A stretch of DNA of 64,000 nucleotides from Prochlorococcus sp. AG-409-A19 (GTDB taxonomy: Bacteria; Cyanobacteriota; Cyanobacteriia; PCC-6307; Cyanobiaceae), in the NCBI GenBank assembly GCA_003216155.1, contig QCJH01000003.1:1-64000 (forward strand), read 5' to 3'. Shown here piece by piece: positions 37,690 through 46,683 of the stretch (the first letter of the stretch is position 1; the number at the start of each line of letters is the position of its first letter). The position numbers and the translations under genes are program-made. The notes beneath the pieces were generated by a model. The model had not been told where the DNA came from. It saw nothing but the letters and a program-made list of their open reading frames with translations, and made no database searches.

Positions 37690-39119
37690 TTAAGGGTGTG
37701 TGGTGAGTAAGTTTTTTCAAGTAGTTTGCGAACATCAGTTACTTTCCCAGTGACTGCAGCTGCTGCAACCATCGCGGGGCTCATGAGTAATGTTCTTCCG
37801 TTTGCCGAGCCTTGCCTCCCTTTGAAATTGCGGTTACTTGAACTCGCGCTGATCTGACTTCCTTCAAGTCGATCAGAGTTCATTGCCAGGCACATGGAGC
37901 AGCCTGGTTCTCGCCATTCAAACCCTGCTTCTAAGAAAACAGTGTCGATACCTTGTGCTTTTGCTTCTTTGGCTACTTGTTCTGATCCAGGCACTACAAA
38001 TGCTTTTACTCCTTTCGCTACATGTTGGCCTTGTGCAATTTTGGCGGCGGCTTGTAGATCACTTAGGCGACCATTTGTGCAACTCCCAATGAAACAAACA
38101 TCAATTGATAAACCAACAATTTTCTTGCCTGGATGTAGCCCCATATATTTGTAAGCTTCTTCGGCAATCATGCGTTCATTTTCCTCTAGTAACTCTGGGA
38201 TGGGTAAAGTCTCATTGATAGCGATCCCTTGGCCTGGTGTTATTCCCCAAGTTACTGTTGGGGCAACTTCTGAAGCATTAAAAGTAACTTCGTGATCGAA
38301 AATGGCTTTCGAATCGCTAGATAATGTTCTCCACCAAGAGATGGCTTTATCCCATTTTTCGCCTTTAGGAGAATTTGGTAGACCCTGTAAATATTTGAAA
38401 GTTTCTTCATCTGGGTTGACATAACCGCATCGAGCTCCTCCTTCAATTGCCATATTGCAAATCGTCATTCGCTCTTCCATCGACATGGCTTTGATTGCTT
38501 CACCATCAAACTCATAGGCAAATCCAACTCCAGCTTTAACGCCAAGGGTTTTGATTACATGCAGTATTAAGTCCTTTGCATAGACTCCTTTACTTAATTG
38601 ACCATTAACCTTTATTCGCCTCACTTTGAGTTTGTTCATTGCAAGACTTTGACTGGCCAAAACATCTCTTACTTGACTAGTACCAATACCAAAAGCAATT
38701 GCTCCAAAAGCTCCGTGAGTTGATGTATGAGAGTCCCCACATGCAATTGTCATGCCAGGTTGGGTTAGGCCAAGTTCAGGGGCAATGACATGAACTATGC
38801 CCTGCTTCCCACTCCCAATGCCATGCAATCTAATACCGTGTTTTGAACAATTTTTTTCAAGCGTACTCAGCATTTCCTCGGCTAGAGGGTCTGCAAAAGG
38901 ACGGTGCTGACTAGTAGTAGGCACTATGTGATCAACTGTTGCAACAGTCCGTTCTTTGCAACGTATAGGCAGCTCTTTGTCCTGAAGTGCTGCAAAAGCT
39001 TGTGGGCTGGTTACCTCATGAATCAGATGAAGACCTATGAAAAGTTGTGTTGATCCTCCAGGTAGCTCAGCCACCTTATGAAGATCCCAAACTTTGTCGT
39101 AGAGAGTGCCTGCGCTCAA
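37686..39119 (-). CDS. leuC: 3-isopropylmalate dehydratase large subunit
   Basis: 4Fe-4S subunit of the isomerase converting 2- to 3-isopropylmalate. 477 aa. Cluster-binding cysteines are visible in IGSCTNGR and in [16 protein letters not shown] and [13 protein letters not shown] are further aconitase-family motifs. The start is a TTG (39117-39119), giving the expected N terminus [15 protein letters not shown]. It is the third gene of a wecA-cinA-leuC-leuD run, 25 bp after cinA. Confidence 0.96.
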   Translation of the reverse strand: MSAGTLYDKVWDLHKVAELPGGSTQLFIGLHLIHEVTSPQAFAALQDKELPIRCKERTVATVDHIVPTTSQHRPFADPLAEEMLSTLEKNCSKHGIRLHGIGSGKQGIVHVIAPELGLTQPGMTIACGDSHTSTHGAFGAIAFGIGTSQVRDVLASQSLAMNKLKVRRIKVNGQLSKGVYAKDLILHVIKTLGVKAGVGFAYEFDGEAIKAMSMEERMTICNMAIEGGARCGYVNPDEETFKYLQGLPNSPKGEKWDKAISWWRTLSSDSKAIFDHEVTFNASEVAPTVTWGITPGQGIAINETLPIPELLEENERMIAEEAYKYMGLHPGKKIVGLSIDVCFIGSCTNGRLSDLQAAAKIAQGQHVAKGVKAFVVPGSEQVAKEAKAQGIDTVFLEAGFEWREPGCSMCLAMNSDRLEGSQISASSSNRNFKGRQGSANGRTLLMSPAMVAAAAVTGKVTDVRKLLEKTYSPHTLK

Positions 39120-39144
39120 GTTTCAAATGCTTTAGGTGTAGACA

Positions 39145-40437
39145 CTAGACCCGAGAGAGCAAGGTCAGCCTAAGAAAATTCAGTGCATGTACCACACTTA
39201 ATTGATTAATGGCTTGTCTCTCCAGGTGAGATCCAAAGTTCTCTTGCTTTGATTGACAAGTCGCTTCGCAAGCAACTGCCAAATGAATAAGACCCACAGG
39301 CTTGAGATCGCTCCCACCTCCAGGCCCTGCGATTCCGCTAACCGCAATACTCCAATTTGAATGCAGGCTTTTACGGGCACCTAAAGCCATTGATTTGACA
39401 ACATAGTCTGAAACAGCACCATGCTCTTCGAGTACTTCTTTGGACACATTGAGCATATGATGTTTGATTGAATTGCTGTATGCAATTACACCTCCTAAAA
39501 AAACATCGGAGGCACCTGGCACAGAAGCCAGAGCAGCCCCAATCCCGCCCCCAGTGCAAGATTCCGCAACGGCTAAAGTTTCACCTCTTTTACGTAAGAG
39601 TCCAATAACAACTGAAGCCAAACTTTCATTGTCCGTTCCGAAGCAAAGACTCCCTGTACGACTGTATATATCTTTTACTATTGGGTTCATTATCTTCTGT
39701 GCGACTTGAATATTTTCCCCTCTTGAAGTTATGCGTAATTTTACTTGCCCTTGCCCTGCATAAGGGGCAACAGTTGGGTTCCTATGTATTAATAAATCAG
39801 ATAAATCTTCGGCTAATTCTGATTCCCGAATACCTGTGAAATGTAGGGTTTTGCTTAGAAATATTTCTCTTATTGTTCCATTCTTTTGAAGCCAAGGAAC
39901 TGCTGTTTCGTGCCACATGGCTTTCATTTCATAAGGAACTCCAGGGAAAGTGAGCACAGTAAAATCTGGCTTAGGGCTCCAGATTATTCCTGGAGCAGTT
40001 CCATTTCGGTTTGGGATGACGATTGCACCAGAGGGAATTAAAGCTTGCTTTTCATTGTTTTTTGGCATTCCATTCTGATTTATTGATTTAGCTTTTATAT
40101 CACTCAGTATTTCTTGGTCTGTTTCTAGAGTTGCATGGAAAGCAGCGGCAAGGCTCTCTGTCGTAATGTCATCTGGAGTGGGGCCAAGGCCTCCAGTAAT
40201 TATTAGAAACCTAGTTCTATTACTTGCTTCTAGGATCACTTCTATAAGGCGATTGACATTGTCCCCTACAACAGTTTGCCTGTAGTGTGCTATTCCTAGA
40301 GATGCTAGCTCTTCAGATAACCAGCGAGCATTGCTATTAAGAATATTCCCCAATAAAAGTTCAGTACCTATGCAAAGGATTTCTGCAACTTTGGATGAGT
40401 ATAAATCGGTATGTAATATGTCTTTAGTGGCGGACAT
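39145..40437 (-). CDS. cinA: CinA family protein (nicotinamide-nucleotide deamidase type)
   Basis: 430 aa with two domains: an N-terminal molybdopterin-binding-like (COG1058) domain (EILCIGTELLLGNILNSN; ITGGLGPTPDD) and a C-terminal CinA/PncC amidase domain (LAVAESCTGGGIGAAL; AVSGIAGPGGGSD). Family members deamidate NMN or hydrolyse ADP-ribose in NAD salvage; the competence link in the name comes from Gram-positives. ATG start two bases after wecA, so the two genes are coupled. Confidence 0.93.
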   Translation of the reverse strand: MSATKDILHTDLYSSKVAEILCIGTELLLGNILNSNARWLSEELASLGIAHYRQTVVGDNVNRLIEVILEASNRTRFLIITGGLGPTPDDITTESLAAAFHATLETDQEILSDIKAKSINQNGMPKNNEKQALIPSGAIVIPNRNGTAPGIIWSPKPDFTVLTFPGVPYEMKAMWHETAVPWLQKNGTIREIFLSKTLHFTGIRESELAEDLSDLLIHRNPTVAPYAGQGQVKLRITSRGENIQVAQKIMNPIVKDIYSRTGSLCFGTDNESLASVVIGLLRKRGETLAVAESCTGGGIGAALASVPGASDVFLGGVIAYSNSIKHHMLNVSKEVLEEHGAVSDYVVKSMALGARKSLHSNWSIAVSGIAGPGGGSDLKPVGLIHLAVACEATCQSKQENFGSHLERQAINQLSVVHALNFLRLTLLSRV

Positions 40438-40439
40438 AG

Positions 40440-41549
40440 TTATTTATTCCTGTTAGGAGATGAATTGGAATTGATGGGTTCTTTTGAGATGCGTTTCTTC
40501 TGACTTATTATTGTTGTTACAAGAATTGCTGTTGCTATGGCTAGCCAGAAGAATCTCATTTCAGCATTGGCCATGACTAGAGCTATTGAAGCTAACCATT
40601 GAGTGAAAACATAAATCAAAAGAACTGTTTTTCTATGGCTAAAGCCAGCTCTCAGTAAGCGGTGATGTAGATGTCTACGATCTGGATAAAACGGGGAGCG
40701 ACCTGCTCGTAACCTCCCCATGATTACAGCGGACATGTCAGCTAGAGGAAGAGAAAAAATGAGTAGTGGTAGGAGGAGACTTACGGTTGTTAGTCCTTTT
40801 GCTGGGCCGACAATACTTATCGCTGCCAAGGCAAACCCTATGAAATAGGCACCTCCATCGCCCATGAAAATTCGTGCAGGATTGAAGTTGTATTTAAGAA
40901 AACCAAAACAACATCCTGCAAGTGAAGCAGCAAGAAAACCGACGGCAGTTTGATGTAGTGAAAAGCTTACTGAAATAAGACCTACAGCTGCAATCCCAGC
41001 GACACCGGCCGCAAGTCCATCTAAGCCATCAAGCCAGTTAATTGCATTGGTAATCCCTACTAGCCATATGATTGTTGATATCAGGCTTAGATAAATAGGC
41101 AGAATAAATAGTTGATTATCATTTCCCAACCATGGAAATTCAATTGTTCCAATTCTTACTCCAAGTAGCCATATGACCGAGGCCACGCTGATTTGTGCGA
41201 CTAAACGAGGCCAGGGAGATATGCCGAAGAGATCATCTGCTAGCCCAATCAAGAAAAATAAAAGAGCACCCGCAAGAGTGGACCAGATCAAACGGTCTTT
41301 TTCTGGAGCAAGTAGGCCAAAGCCTCCTAACCCCCAAGTAATTCCTAGGGAAAGACAAAAACCTAAAACCATTGCAATACCCCCAACTCGCACAGTGGGT
41401 TTGCTGTGTTGCTTTCGAAGATCAGGTAGGTCAGTTAAACCAAGATTTAGACCAATTGAGCGAATCCTTGGAGCTAAAAACGCGGTGATAAAAGTCGACA
41501 TCGCGAATGTCGCCGAAGCGAAAGTTAGGGGGCTGCTCGCGATGGTCAA
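40440..41549 (-). CDS. wecA: Undecaprenyl-phosphate GlcNAc-1-phosphate transferase family
   Basis: 369-aa polytopic enzyme of the MraY/WecA/TagO family that loads the first sugar-1-phosphate onto undecaprenyl phosphate. About ten hydrophobic helices; catalytic motifs LADDLFG, NAINWLDGLDGLA, FMGDGGAYFIGF and the HLHHRLLRAG loop typical of WecA rather than MraY. It probably initiates O-antigen-like or exopolysaccharide synthesis. ATG start; first gene of the operon with cinA and leuCD. A WecG-type enzyme lies 15 kb away. Confidence 0.87.
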   Translation of the reverse strand: MTIASSPLTFASATFAMSTFITAFLAPRIRSIGLNLGLTDLPDLRKQHSKPTVRVGGIAMVLGFCLSLGITWGLGGFGLLAPEKDRLIWSTLAGALLFFLIGLADDLFGISPWPRLVAQISVASVIWLLGVRIGTIEFPWLGNDNQLFILPIYLSLISTIIWLVGITNAINWLDGLDGLAAGVAGIAAVGLISVSFSLHQTAVGFLAASLAGCCFGFLKYNFNPARIFMGDGGAYFIGFALAAISIVGPAKGLTTVSLLLPLLIFSLPLADMSAVIMGRLRAGRSPFYPDRRHLHHRLLRAGFSHRKTVLLIYVFTQWLASIALVMANAEMRFFWLAIATAILVTTIISQKKRISKEPINSNSSPNRNK

Positions 41550-41641
41550 GCTTGCTCCTTTTCTATGAGGACCAAATAGTAGTCGCTGTTCAGTTCAATC
41601 TTAGAAAGGGCTAGGGGTTGATTCCATTGTTCGGGATCCTC

Positions 41642-42931
41642 TTAGATGAGGGCAGAACTGATACTTTGTTTGTACAGAGGGAATCTCAAACAGAGTTTTC
41701 GAACTCTTTGTAAGCAATTTGATTTCATTTCTTCATCATTAGGGTTTAGAAGGCGATCTGCTATTACATCAGCGACTTCAATAAAAGCGCTTTCATCGAA
41801 CCCTCTTGTTGTAAGAGCAGCGGTTCCTAGCCTTAAACCACTTGTTACAAAGGGTGATTCAGGATCAAAAGGAACTGTGTTTTTGTTTGCAGTAATGTTT
41901 ACTTCGCTAACAAGAGAATCGGCAATTTTTCCTGTTATTCCAATGCTTCTTAGATCGAGAAGCACAATATGGTTATCAGTACCTCCGCTAACGATAGAAA
42001 TACCTCTTTTTTGAATTCTTTGAGAAAGAGTTTTGGCATTAGCAACTACTTGGCGGCTATAAGTCTCAAATTCAGGCTGTAGGGCTTCACCAAAGGCAAC
42101 TGCTTTTGCTGCAATTACGTGTTCTAGAGGGCCGCCTTGAACTCCTGGGAAAACAGCCTTGTCAAACTTACGACCAAAGTTTTCATCTTTACAAAGGATT
42201 AACCCTCCTCGTGGGCCACGAAGGGTTTTGTGGGTGGTTGTAGTAACTACATCACAATGTTCTATAGGACTTGGATGTATTCCTTTTGCAACTAGACCAG
42301 CAATATGAGCAATGTCTGCTAATAGATAGGCATCTACTTCATTTGCAATTGACCTGAAGGCAGAAAAATTGATCTCTCTTGGATATGCTGAATATCCGCA
42401 AATAATTAATTTAGGTCGATGCTTTATAGCAATATCTCGAATTTCGTCCATGTCTAATTGTTGCGTTTGTTGATTTACTCCGTAATGAATAACGTTGAAC
42501 CATTTGCCGCTTACATTTACAGGAGAGCCGTGTGTTAGGTGACCCCCATGGGAAAGATCCATCCCCATAATGGTTTCGCCAGGTTTGAGTAAAGCGAGAA
42601 ATACTGCGAAATTTGCTTGAGCTCCACTGTGAGGCTGAACATTTGCCCAAGCTGCGTTGAAGAGTTTTTTGGCTCTTTCAATAGCTAAGGTTTCAACTTT
42701 ATCTATATGTTCACAGCCTCCGTAATACCGTTTATTAGGCAAACCTTCCGCATATTTGTTAGTCAAAACAGAACCTTGTGCCTGCATTACTGCCTGCGAG
42801 GCAAAGTTTTCACTAGCGATCAGTTCTAAATGATTTTCTTGTCGCTTCTGCTCATTACTTATGTAGTCAGCAATTTCAGGATCTGAGTTTTTTAAGGCGA
42901 CATTTATAGCGTCCAAAGATTGATCATTCAT
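41642..42931 (-). CDS. glyA: Serine hydroxymethyltransferase
   Basis: PLP enzyme interconverting serine and glycine while making 5,10-methylene-tetrahydrofolate; also part of photorespiratory glycine handling. 429 aa. The PLP lysine motif is [15 protein letters not shown] near residue 230, with [15 protein letters not shown] and the HSGAQAN motif earlier. ATG start. Transcribed away from tRNA-Arg, 92 bp before wecA on the same strand. Confidence 0.97.
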   Translation of the reverse strand: MNDQSLDAINVALKNSDPEIADYISNEQKRQENHLELIASENFASQAVMQAQGSVLTNKYAEGLPNKRYYGGCEHIDKVETLAIERAKKLFNAAWANVQPHSGAQANFAVFLALLKPGETIMGMDLSHGGHLTHGSPVNVSGKWFNVIHYGVNQQTQQLDMDEIRDIAIKHRPKLIICGYSAYPREINFSAFRSIANEVDAYLLADIAHIAGLVAKGIHPSPIEHCDVVTTTTHKTLRGPRGGLILCKDENFGRKFDKAVFPGVQGGPLEHVIAAKAVAFGEALQPEFETYSRQVVANAKTLSQRIQKRGISIVSGGTDNHIVLLDLRSIGITGKIADSLVSEVNITANKNTVPFDPESPFVTSGLRLGTAALTTRGFDESAFIEVADVIADRLLNPNDEEMKSNCLQRVRKLCLRFPLYKQSISSALI

Positions 42932-43011
42932 GATCTAGTGCAAGCAGCTTTGGGATCGTAGTCAAGAATTCTTAGAGGTTGATAAAGAGTGCGCGCTTCA
43001 AAAAATCTCGT

Positions 43012-43038
43012 CAAAAAAAAAACTGCCTTGAGGGCAGT
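43012..43038 (-). terminator. Rho-independent terminator after tRNA-Arg
   Basis: On the minus strand, ACTGCC (43033-43038) pairs with GGCAGT (43022-43027) across a short CTCAA-type loop and is followed by a long T-run (43012-43021). It begins seven bases beyond the tRNA-Arg 3' end, so it should end that transcript before glyA. Confidence 0.85.
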
Positions 43039-43045
43039 CTTGAAG

Positions 43046-43119
43046 CGCGCCTGGAGAGATTCGAACTCCCGACCCTCTGATCCGTAGTCAGATGCTCTAA
43101 TCCGCTGAGCTACAGGCGC
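43046..43119 (-). tRNA. tRNA-Arg (anticodon ACG)
   Basis: 74-nt cloverleaf on the minus strand: acceptor GCGCCTG/CAGGCGC, D-arm GCTC...GAGC, anticodon stem TCTGA/TCAGA with loop CTACGGA (anticodon ACG, normally deaminated to ICG), and T-arm GGGAG TTCGAAT CTCTC. The discriminator is G. CCA is not encoded. A strong terminator follows. Confidence 0.96.
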
Positions 43120-43207
43120 ATCAAAGAATTCATAAGACTCTATTAAGGGGCCCTTCGTCAACCAAGTCAGCTTTTGGCGTCAGAATCAGTAGAACTAATC
43201 AATTTCT

Positions 43208-43474
43208 ATGCCTATTCGTTGGTATGGTCCCGCCAATCCAGAAGACCCCACCTACAACCACTTTTCCCGCATTGTGAACCTCACCTTGCATTCGATGGGC
43301 TTTGCTGCGGTTAACAGTTGCCTTTGGTTTATTCAGCAGATTCGCCATCCTTGGCCAAGGTTGAATTTCTTTACAGAGTTTTGGCTATTAGCCCTTTTGG
43401 CTCATTTCGCTATTGTTGTTGTCCTTCGCCCTAGAGCAAAAGAATTAACGATCCAGAATGAATCTCAGGATTAG
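43208..43474 (+). CDS. Small two-helix membrane protein
   Basis: 88 aa. The N terminus PIRWYGPANPEDPTYN is followed by two probable membrane segments (about residues 25-45, LHSMGFAAVNSCLWFIQQI; and 55-74, FWLLALLAHFAIVVVL). The general layout is that of 2TM-domain proteins common in cyanobacteria. Function unknown. ATG start; collinear with two further small genes downstream. Confidence 0.75.
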   Translation: MPIRWYGPANPEDPTYNHFSRIVNLTLHSMGFAAVNSCLWFIQQIRHPWPRLNFFTEFWLLALLAHFAIVVVLRPRAKELTIQNESQD

Positions 43475-43510
43475 CGAAAGTTGAATCTCCTCCTAACAAA
43501 ATAATTTTTC

Positions 43511-43801
43511 ATGAAATTAAATTCGAATGACCTAAGAGAGCTCAGACTTTCTTTAGAAGACCGCATTTACATGCAAGTAGCTAGTTGGAACCTTTATTTG
43601 GGGGATGCAGGTCTTTCAGAGGAGTTGGCGATTGAATGCAGTGCAAGATTGCATGAGGGGGCAAGTGTTGCGGCTAGAAAGGCTTTGGAATCGATCCAGG
43701 TCTCAATGGGTGGTGGAAGTTCACGCTTGCCACTTGCGCGCTTAATTCCTCCCGATCAACTTATAGACCTCGAGGACATACTTGAACCCTACTGCCGATA
43801 A
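43511..43801 (+). CDS. DUF3181-like protein
   Basis: 96-aa soluble protein resembling the cyanobacterial DUF3181 family (from memory): EDRIYMQVASWNLYLGDAGL near residue 16 and the conserved end LPLARLIPPDQLIDLEDIL. Function unknown. ATG start, 36 bp after the preceding membrane-protein gene. Confidence 0.8.
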   Translation: MKLNSNDLRELRLSLEDRIYMQVASWNLYLGDAGLSEELAIECSARLHEGASVAARKALESIQVSMGGGSSRLPLARLIPPDQLIDLEDILEPYCR

Positions 43802-43861
43802 GGTTGGTGAATTCGTATAGGCCCCTTGCTAATAATCGAGGTCACCAATGCTCGTGAGGTG

Positions 43862-44089
43862 ATGCGCAAACGCATCGGAAGATTAGGCGAGCGATTGATT
43901 GGGAAGGTCGTAGATGCAGAGGCCGAGGTTGAAAAGGCATTGATTCAGGAAATGGATAATGCTTTCCAAGAATTTGGTATAGAAGCCCGAATCGTTTCGG
44001 TTCAGGGGCCTGATCTTGTGAAAGGAGAGTATTTGGCGGTACCAATTAATGTCCGTGGGGAGCGGCAAGTGCGTATTAACGAGGAATGA
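43862..44089 (+). CDS. Small hypothetical protein
   Basis: About 75 aa from the ATG chosen here; the frame is open to a TTG at 43826 (87 aa). Amphipathic, highly charged, probably alpha/beta (RLGERLIGKVVDAEAEVEKA, then EFGIEARIVSVQGPDL and a basic end). I do not recognise the family. Its last 14 bp overlap the end of murJ on the other strand. Confidence 0.6.
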   Translation: MRKRIGRLGERLIGKVVDAEAEVEKALIQEMDNAFQEFGIEARIVSVQGPDLVKGEYLAVPINVRGERQVRINEE

Positions 44090-45683
44090 TTTTTTGGCGA
44101 AATATTAAGACCAGCTCGTTTACTTCTTCAACTCCAAGTGAGCTACTTATAAGTCCGAATAGGCATAGACCTAATGCTGAAGAGATACTTACTTCAAGAA
44201 TTAGGCCTGGAAAGTTATTTGGCCATATGATACTTTCTCGAAGTGCCCATAAAGTTAATCCCGCAATTAACCCTGCAAAAAGTAGCTTCAATATATCTTG
44301 CCCCCATGTTTTTATTTGCAGCTCATCAATTGTTAATTGCAAACGAAGTAAGAGTGCTGAGCAAGTTAAAATATTAATTAAAACGGTTGCTAGTACAAGG
44401 CCAGTTGCTCCAAAACTGAATGGAAGTTGATTTCCCCATGGTGATGGTCCCCCTACTAGTAACCAATCAAAGAATGCATTTAGACCGATTCCTGCAATTG
44501 AAAGCTTGAAGGGAGTGATTGCATCGCCTAACGCATAAAAGACCCTAACCAATAAATCTCTGCCTAAGTAAGCAGGCATCCCAAGTCCATAAGCCATAAG
44601 TAATTCTGAAACAACTTTTCCGGCCCCATTGTCAAATGCTCCACGTTCATAAACTAAGGCCACTATTGGCTCGCCGAGGGCTATAAAAAGTATCCCTAAT
44701 GGGATCATGCTTGCTAATGAGAGCATGACCCCCTGTCGAATTCTAGCGATAAGTTCTTTATTATTTTTGCAATTGGCGAGCCTTGAAAATGTTGGAAGTA
44801 ATGGAACTAACAGAGCATTTGAGATCAAGCCTAATGGAGTTTGGACTAATAGGTTTGCATAACCTAACCCTGCTGCTGCACCAATAATTCCAGAGGCAAA
44901 AAAAAGATCTGTAAATACGTTTATTTGTAGCATTCCTGAAGCAAGAGTTGCTGGTGCCATTAGGCTCAGAATCTCTCGAACTCCGGAATGATGCCAATCC
45001 CAATTCCATGGAATTTTGGCCAATCCTTTTTTTATTAATGCAGGAAGTTGAAGCAACCATTGAAGAATAGCACCTATTAGCGTTGCAATTGCTAAGACAA
45101 TTGCACCTTTTATTGTATTCTCTGGAGACCGCACTTCAGCTCCAAATTGTAATAGAAATAACCCTATTCCAATTATTAGGGCTAAGCTAGACATTAAAGG
45201 AGAGACAGAGGGAATCCAGAATTCTTCTGCTGCATTTAGTGAGCCAAACCCTAATCCAATCAACCCCGAAAAAAAAGCAATTGGAGCCATGATTTGAAGT
45301 TGAATAACTGCAATCTGATGTAATTGAGGGTTAAGACTTGGTGCTATTAGCGATATTATTGGATCTGCAAGAAAGAATAAAAGAATAGTTATCGCAAATA
45401 ATATTGCACTTACTAGCGTATTAATTACGGACAAAATATATGCTGATTCTCTTTTGGTTTTTCTGCTTAATATGCTTACCACTGCATTATGAAAGGGGCC
45501 ATTTATGCCGCCCAAAAGTACTAAAATGAAACCAGGTATAACGTAGGCATAGTTGTAAGCGTCATATGCTGCACCTAATCCAAATGCTGCGGCAATAACA
45601 AGTTGCCTTATTAGTCCCCCAAATTTGCTAATAAGGGTTCCTATGGTGACTATTAATGCAATGTGCTTAAGAGATCTTGCCAT
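44076..45683 (-). CDS. murJ: Lipid II flippase MurJ
   Basis: 535-aa MviN/MurJ-family membrane protein with about 14 hydrophobic helices; it flips lipid II across the membrane for peptidoglycan synthesis. The family N terminus LISKFGGLIRQLVIAAAFGLG and the VYERGAFD motif are visible. ATG start. Divergent from sfsA; converges with the small hypothetical gene with a 14-bp overlap. Confidence 0.94.
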   Translation of the reverse strand: MARSLKHIALIVTIGTLISKFGGLIRQLVIAAAFGLGAAYDAYNYAYVIPGFILVLLGGINGPFHNAVVSILSRKTKRESAYILSVINTLVSAILFAITILLFFLADPIISLIAPSLNPQLHQIAVIQLQIMAPIAFFSGLIGLGFGSLNAAEEFWIPSVSPLMSSLALIIGIGLFLLQFGAEVRSPENTIKGAIVLAIATLIGAILQWLLQLPALIKKGLAKIPWNWDWHHSGVREILSLMAPATLASGMLQINVFTDLFFASGIIGAAAGLGYANLLVQTPLGLISNALLVPLLPTFSRLANCKNNKELIARIRQGVMLSLASMIPLGILFIALGEPIVALVYERGAFDNGAGKVVSELLMAYGLGMPAYLGRDLLVRVFYALGDAITPFKLSIAGIGLNAFFDWLLVGGPSPWGNQLPFSFGATGLVLATVLINILTCSALLLRLQLTIDELQIKTWGQDILKLLFAGLIAGLTLWALRESIIWPNNFPGLILEVSISSALGLCLFGLISSSLGVEEVNELVLIFRQKIIPR

Positions 45684-45767
45684 TTTTTGTTTTTAAGGGT
45701 TTAGAGCTTTGTGGACTTTCATCTATTTGAGTTAAAACGGCATCATGGTTGAGCTAATGAAGGCAAT

Positions 45768-46517
45768 ATGACCAGAAATACTTTGCTCAAGTTCCCTCCG
45801 TTAATCGAAGGAACCTTGTTGAAGCGTTATAAGCGCTTTTTGGCTGACATTGAATTGAGCAATGGCGATGTTGTTACTGCGCATTGCGCTAACACAGGCC
45901 CTATGACTGGAGTTCTTCACCCTGGCGGGAGAGTTCGAGTAAGCCACAATTCATCTCCTAAGCGCAAATTGGCATGGACTTGGGAACAGGCAGAGGTCAT
46001 TGGAGTCAATGGGAAGCATTATTGGGCAGGTATCAATACCTCTTTGCCAAACACATTGGTGCGCTTGGCGATTGAAGGAAACTATTTAAAAAATGAATTG
46101 GGACTTGTTTCAGATATTCGGAGGGAAGTCGTATACGGACAAAACAATCGAAGTCGAATAGATCTGCTGTTGAGTGTTGGAGATGAATCTTTTGATCAAA
46201 GACAGATTTATGTTGAGGTGAAAAACACAACTTGGGCAGAAGGTTCATTGGCACTCTTCCCAGATACTGTTACTGAGAGAGGACAGAAGCACCTTAAAGA
46301 GCTTATCGGTGTTTTGCCTGGATCTCGAGCTGTATTGATTCCATGCCTAAGTAGAAGTGATGTGGAGGCTTTTGCCCCCGGAGATAGCGCGGACCCTCTT
46401 TATGGCAGTCTTTTTCGTCAGGCAATTAGCGCTGGTGTGGAAGTATTTCCATGTTGTTTTGGATTTCATTTTGATCACATCACTTGGGAGGGGCAAAGGC
46501 CTGTGGTTGTTCCTTGA
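45768..46517 (+). CDS. sfsA: SfsA family protein
   Basis: 249 aa. N-terminal OB-like domain (LLKRYKRFLADIELSNGDVVTAHCANTG) and a C-terminal PD-(D/E)XK-like nuclease fold (SRIDLLL, then YVEVKNTTW). The name refers to sugar-fermentation stimulation in E. coli, where the protein binds DNA; the enzymatic role is not settled. ATG start with a short spacer to the divergent murJ. Confidence 0.92.
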   Translation: MTRNTLLKFPPLIEGTLLKRYKRFLADIELSNGDVVTAHCANTGPMTGVLHPGGRVRVSHNSSPKRKLAWTWEQAEVIGVNGKHYWAGINTSLPNTLVRLAIEGNYLKNELGLVSDIRREVVYGQNNRSRIDLLLSVGDESFDQRQIYVEVKNTTWAEGSLALFPDTVTERGQKHLKELIGVLPGSRAVLIPCLSRSDVEAFAPGDSADPLYGSLFRQAISAGVEVFPCCFGFHFDHITWEGQRPVVVP

Positions 46518-46584
46518 AAACAGATAAAAAGGCTTGTTTGTGAAAGGTGGATAAGATTAAGAATTGGGACTAGTTGAGACTTTG

Positions 46585-46598
46585 GTATCAAAGATGAC
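46585..46598 (+). promoter_or_regulatory. Possible NtcA box upstream of amt
   Basis: GTA-N8-GAC, one mismatch to GTA-N8-TAC, 85 bp before the amt start codon. The element 22 bp further on is CATTTT, a poor match to TAN3T. Suggested because amt genes are standard NtcA targets; sequence support alone is weak. Confidence 0.3.
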
Positions 46599-46602
46599 GA
46601 AA

Positions 46603-46626
46603 AAAATGTTCGTTGTTGAACATTTT
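46603..46626. terminator. 9-bp inverted repeat between sfsA and amt
   Basis: Perfect palindrome AAAATGTTC-GTTGTT-GAACATTTT, with an A-run before it, so it reads as hairpin plus T-run on the minus strand and ends in TTTT on the plus strand. It could terminate sfsA or be a protein-binding dyad in the amt leader. AT-rich, so the stem is not strong. Confidence 0.4.
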
Positions 46627-46683
46627 GTATTTGTACTCGCCTGGACAATTTGATCCAGGTTTTATAGCGGTTCATTGTTTTCC

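Noticed and set aside
41173..41568. 131-aa frame antisense to wecA
   Set aside because: Arg/Lys/Pro-rich shadow opposite hydrophobic helices of a clear membrane enzyme.
42932..43045. Glycine riboswitch or similar leader ahead of glyA
   Set aside because: The spacer is short and explained by the tRNA-Arg terminator; no tandem glycine-aptamer features are visible.
46627..46640. GTA-N8-CGC as an NtcA box for amt
   Set aside because: Only one base of the second half-site matches; the site at 46585 is a better, though still weak, candidate.
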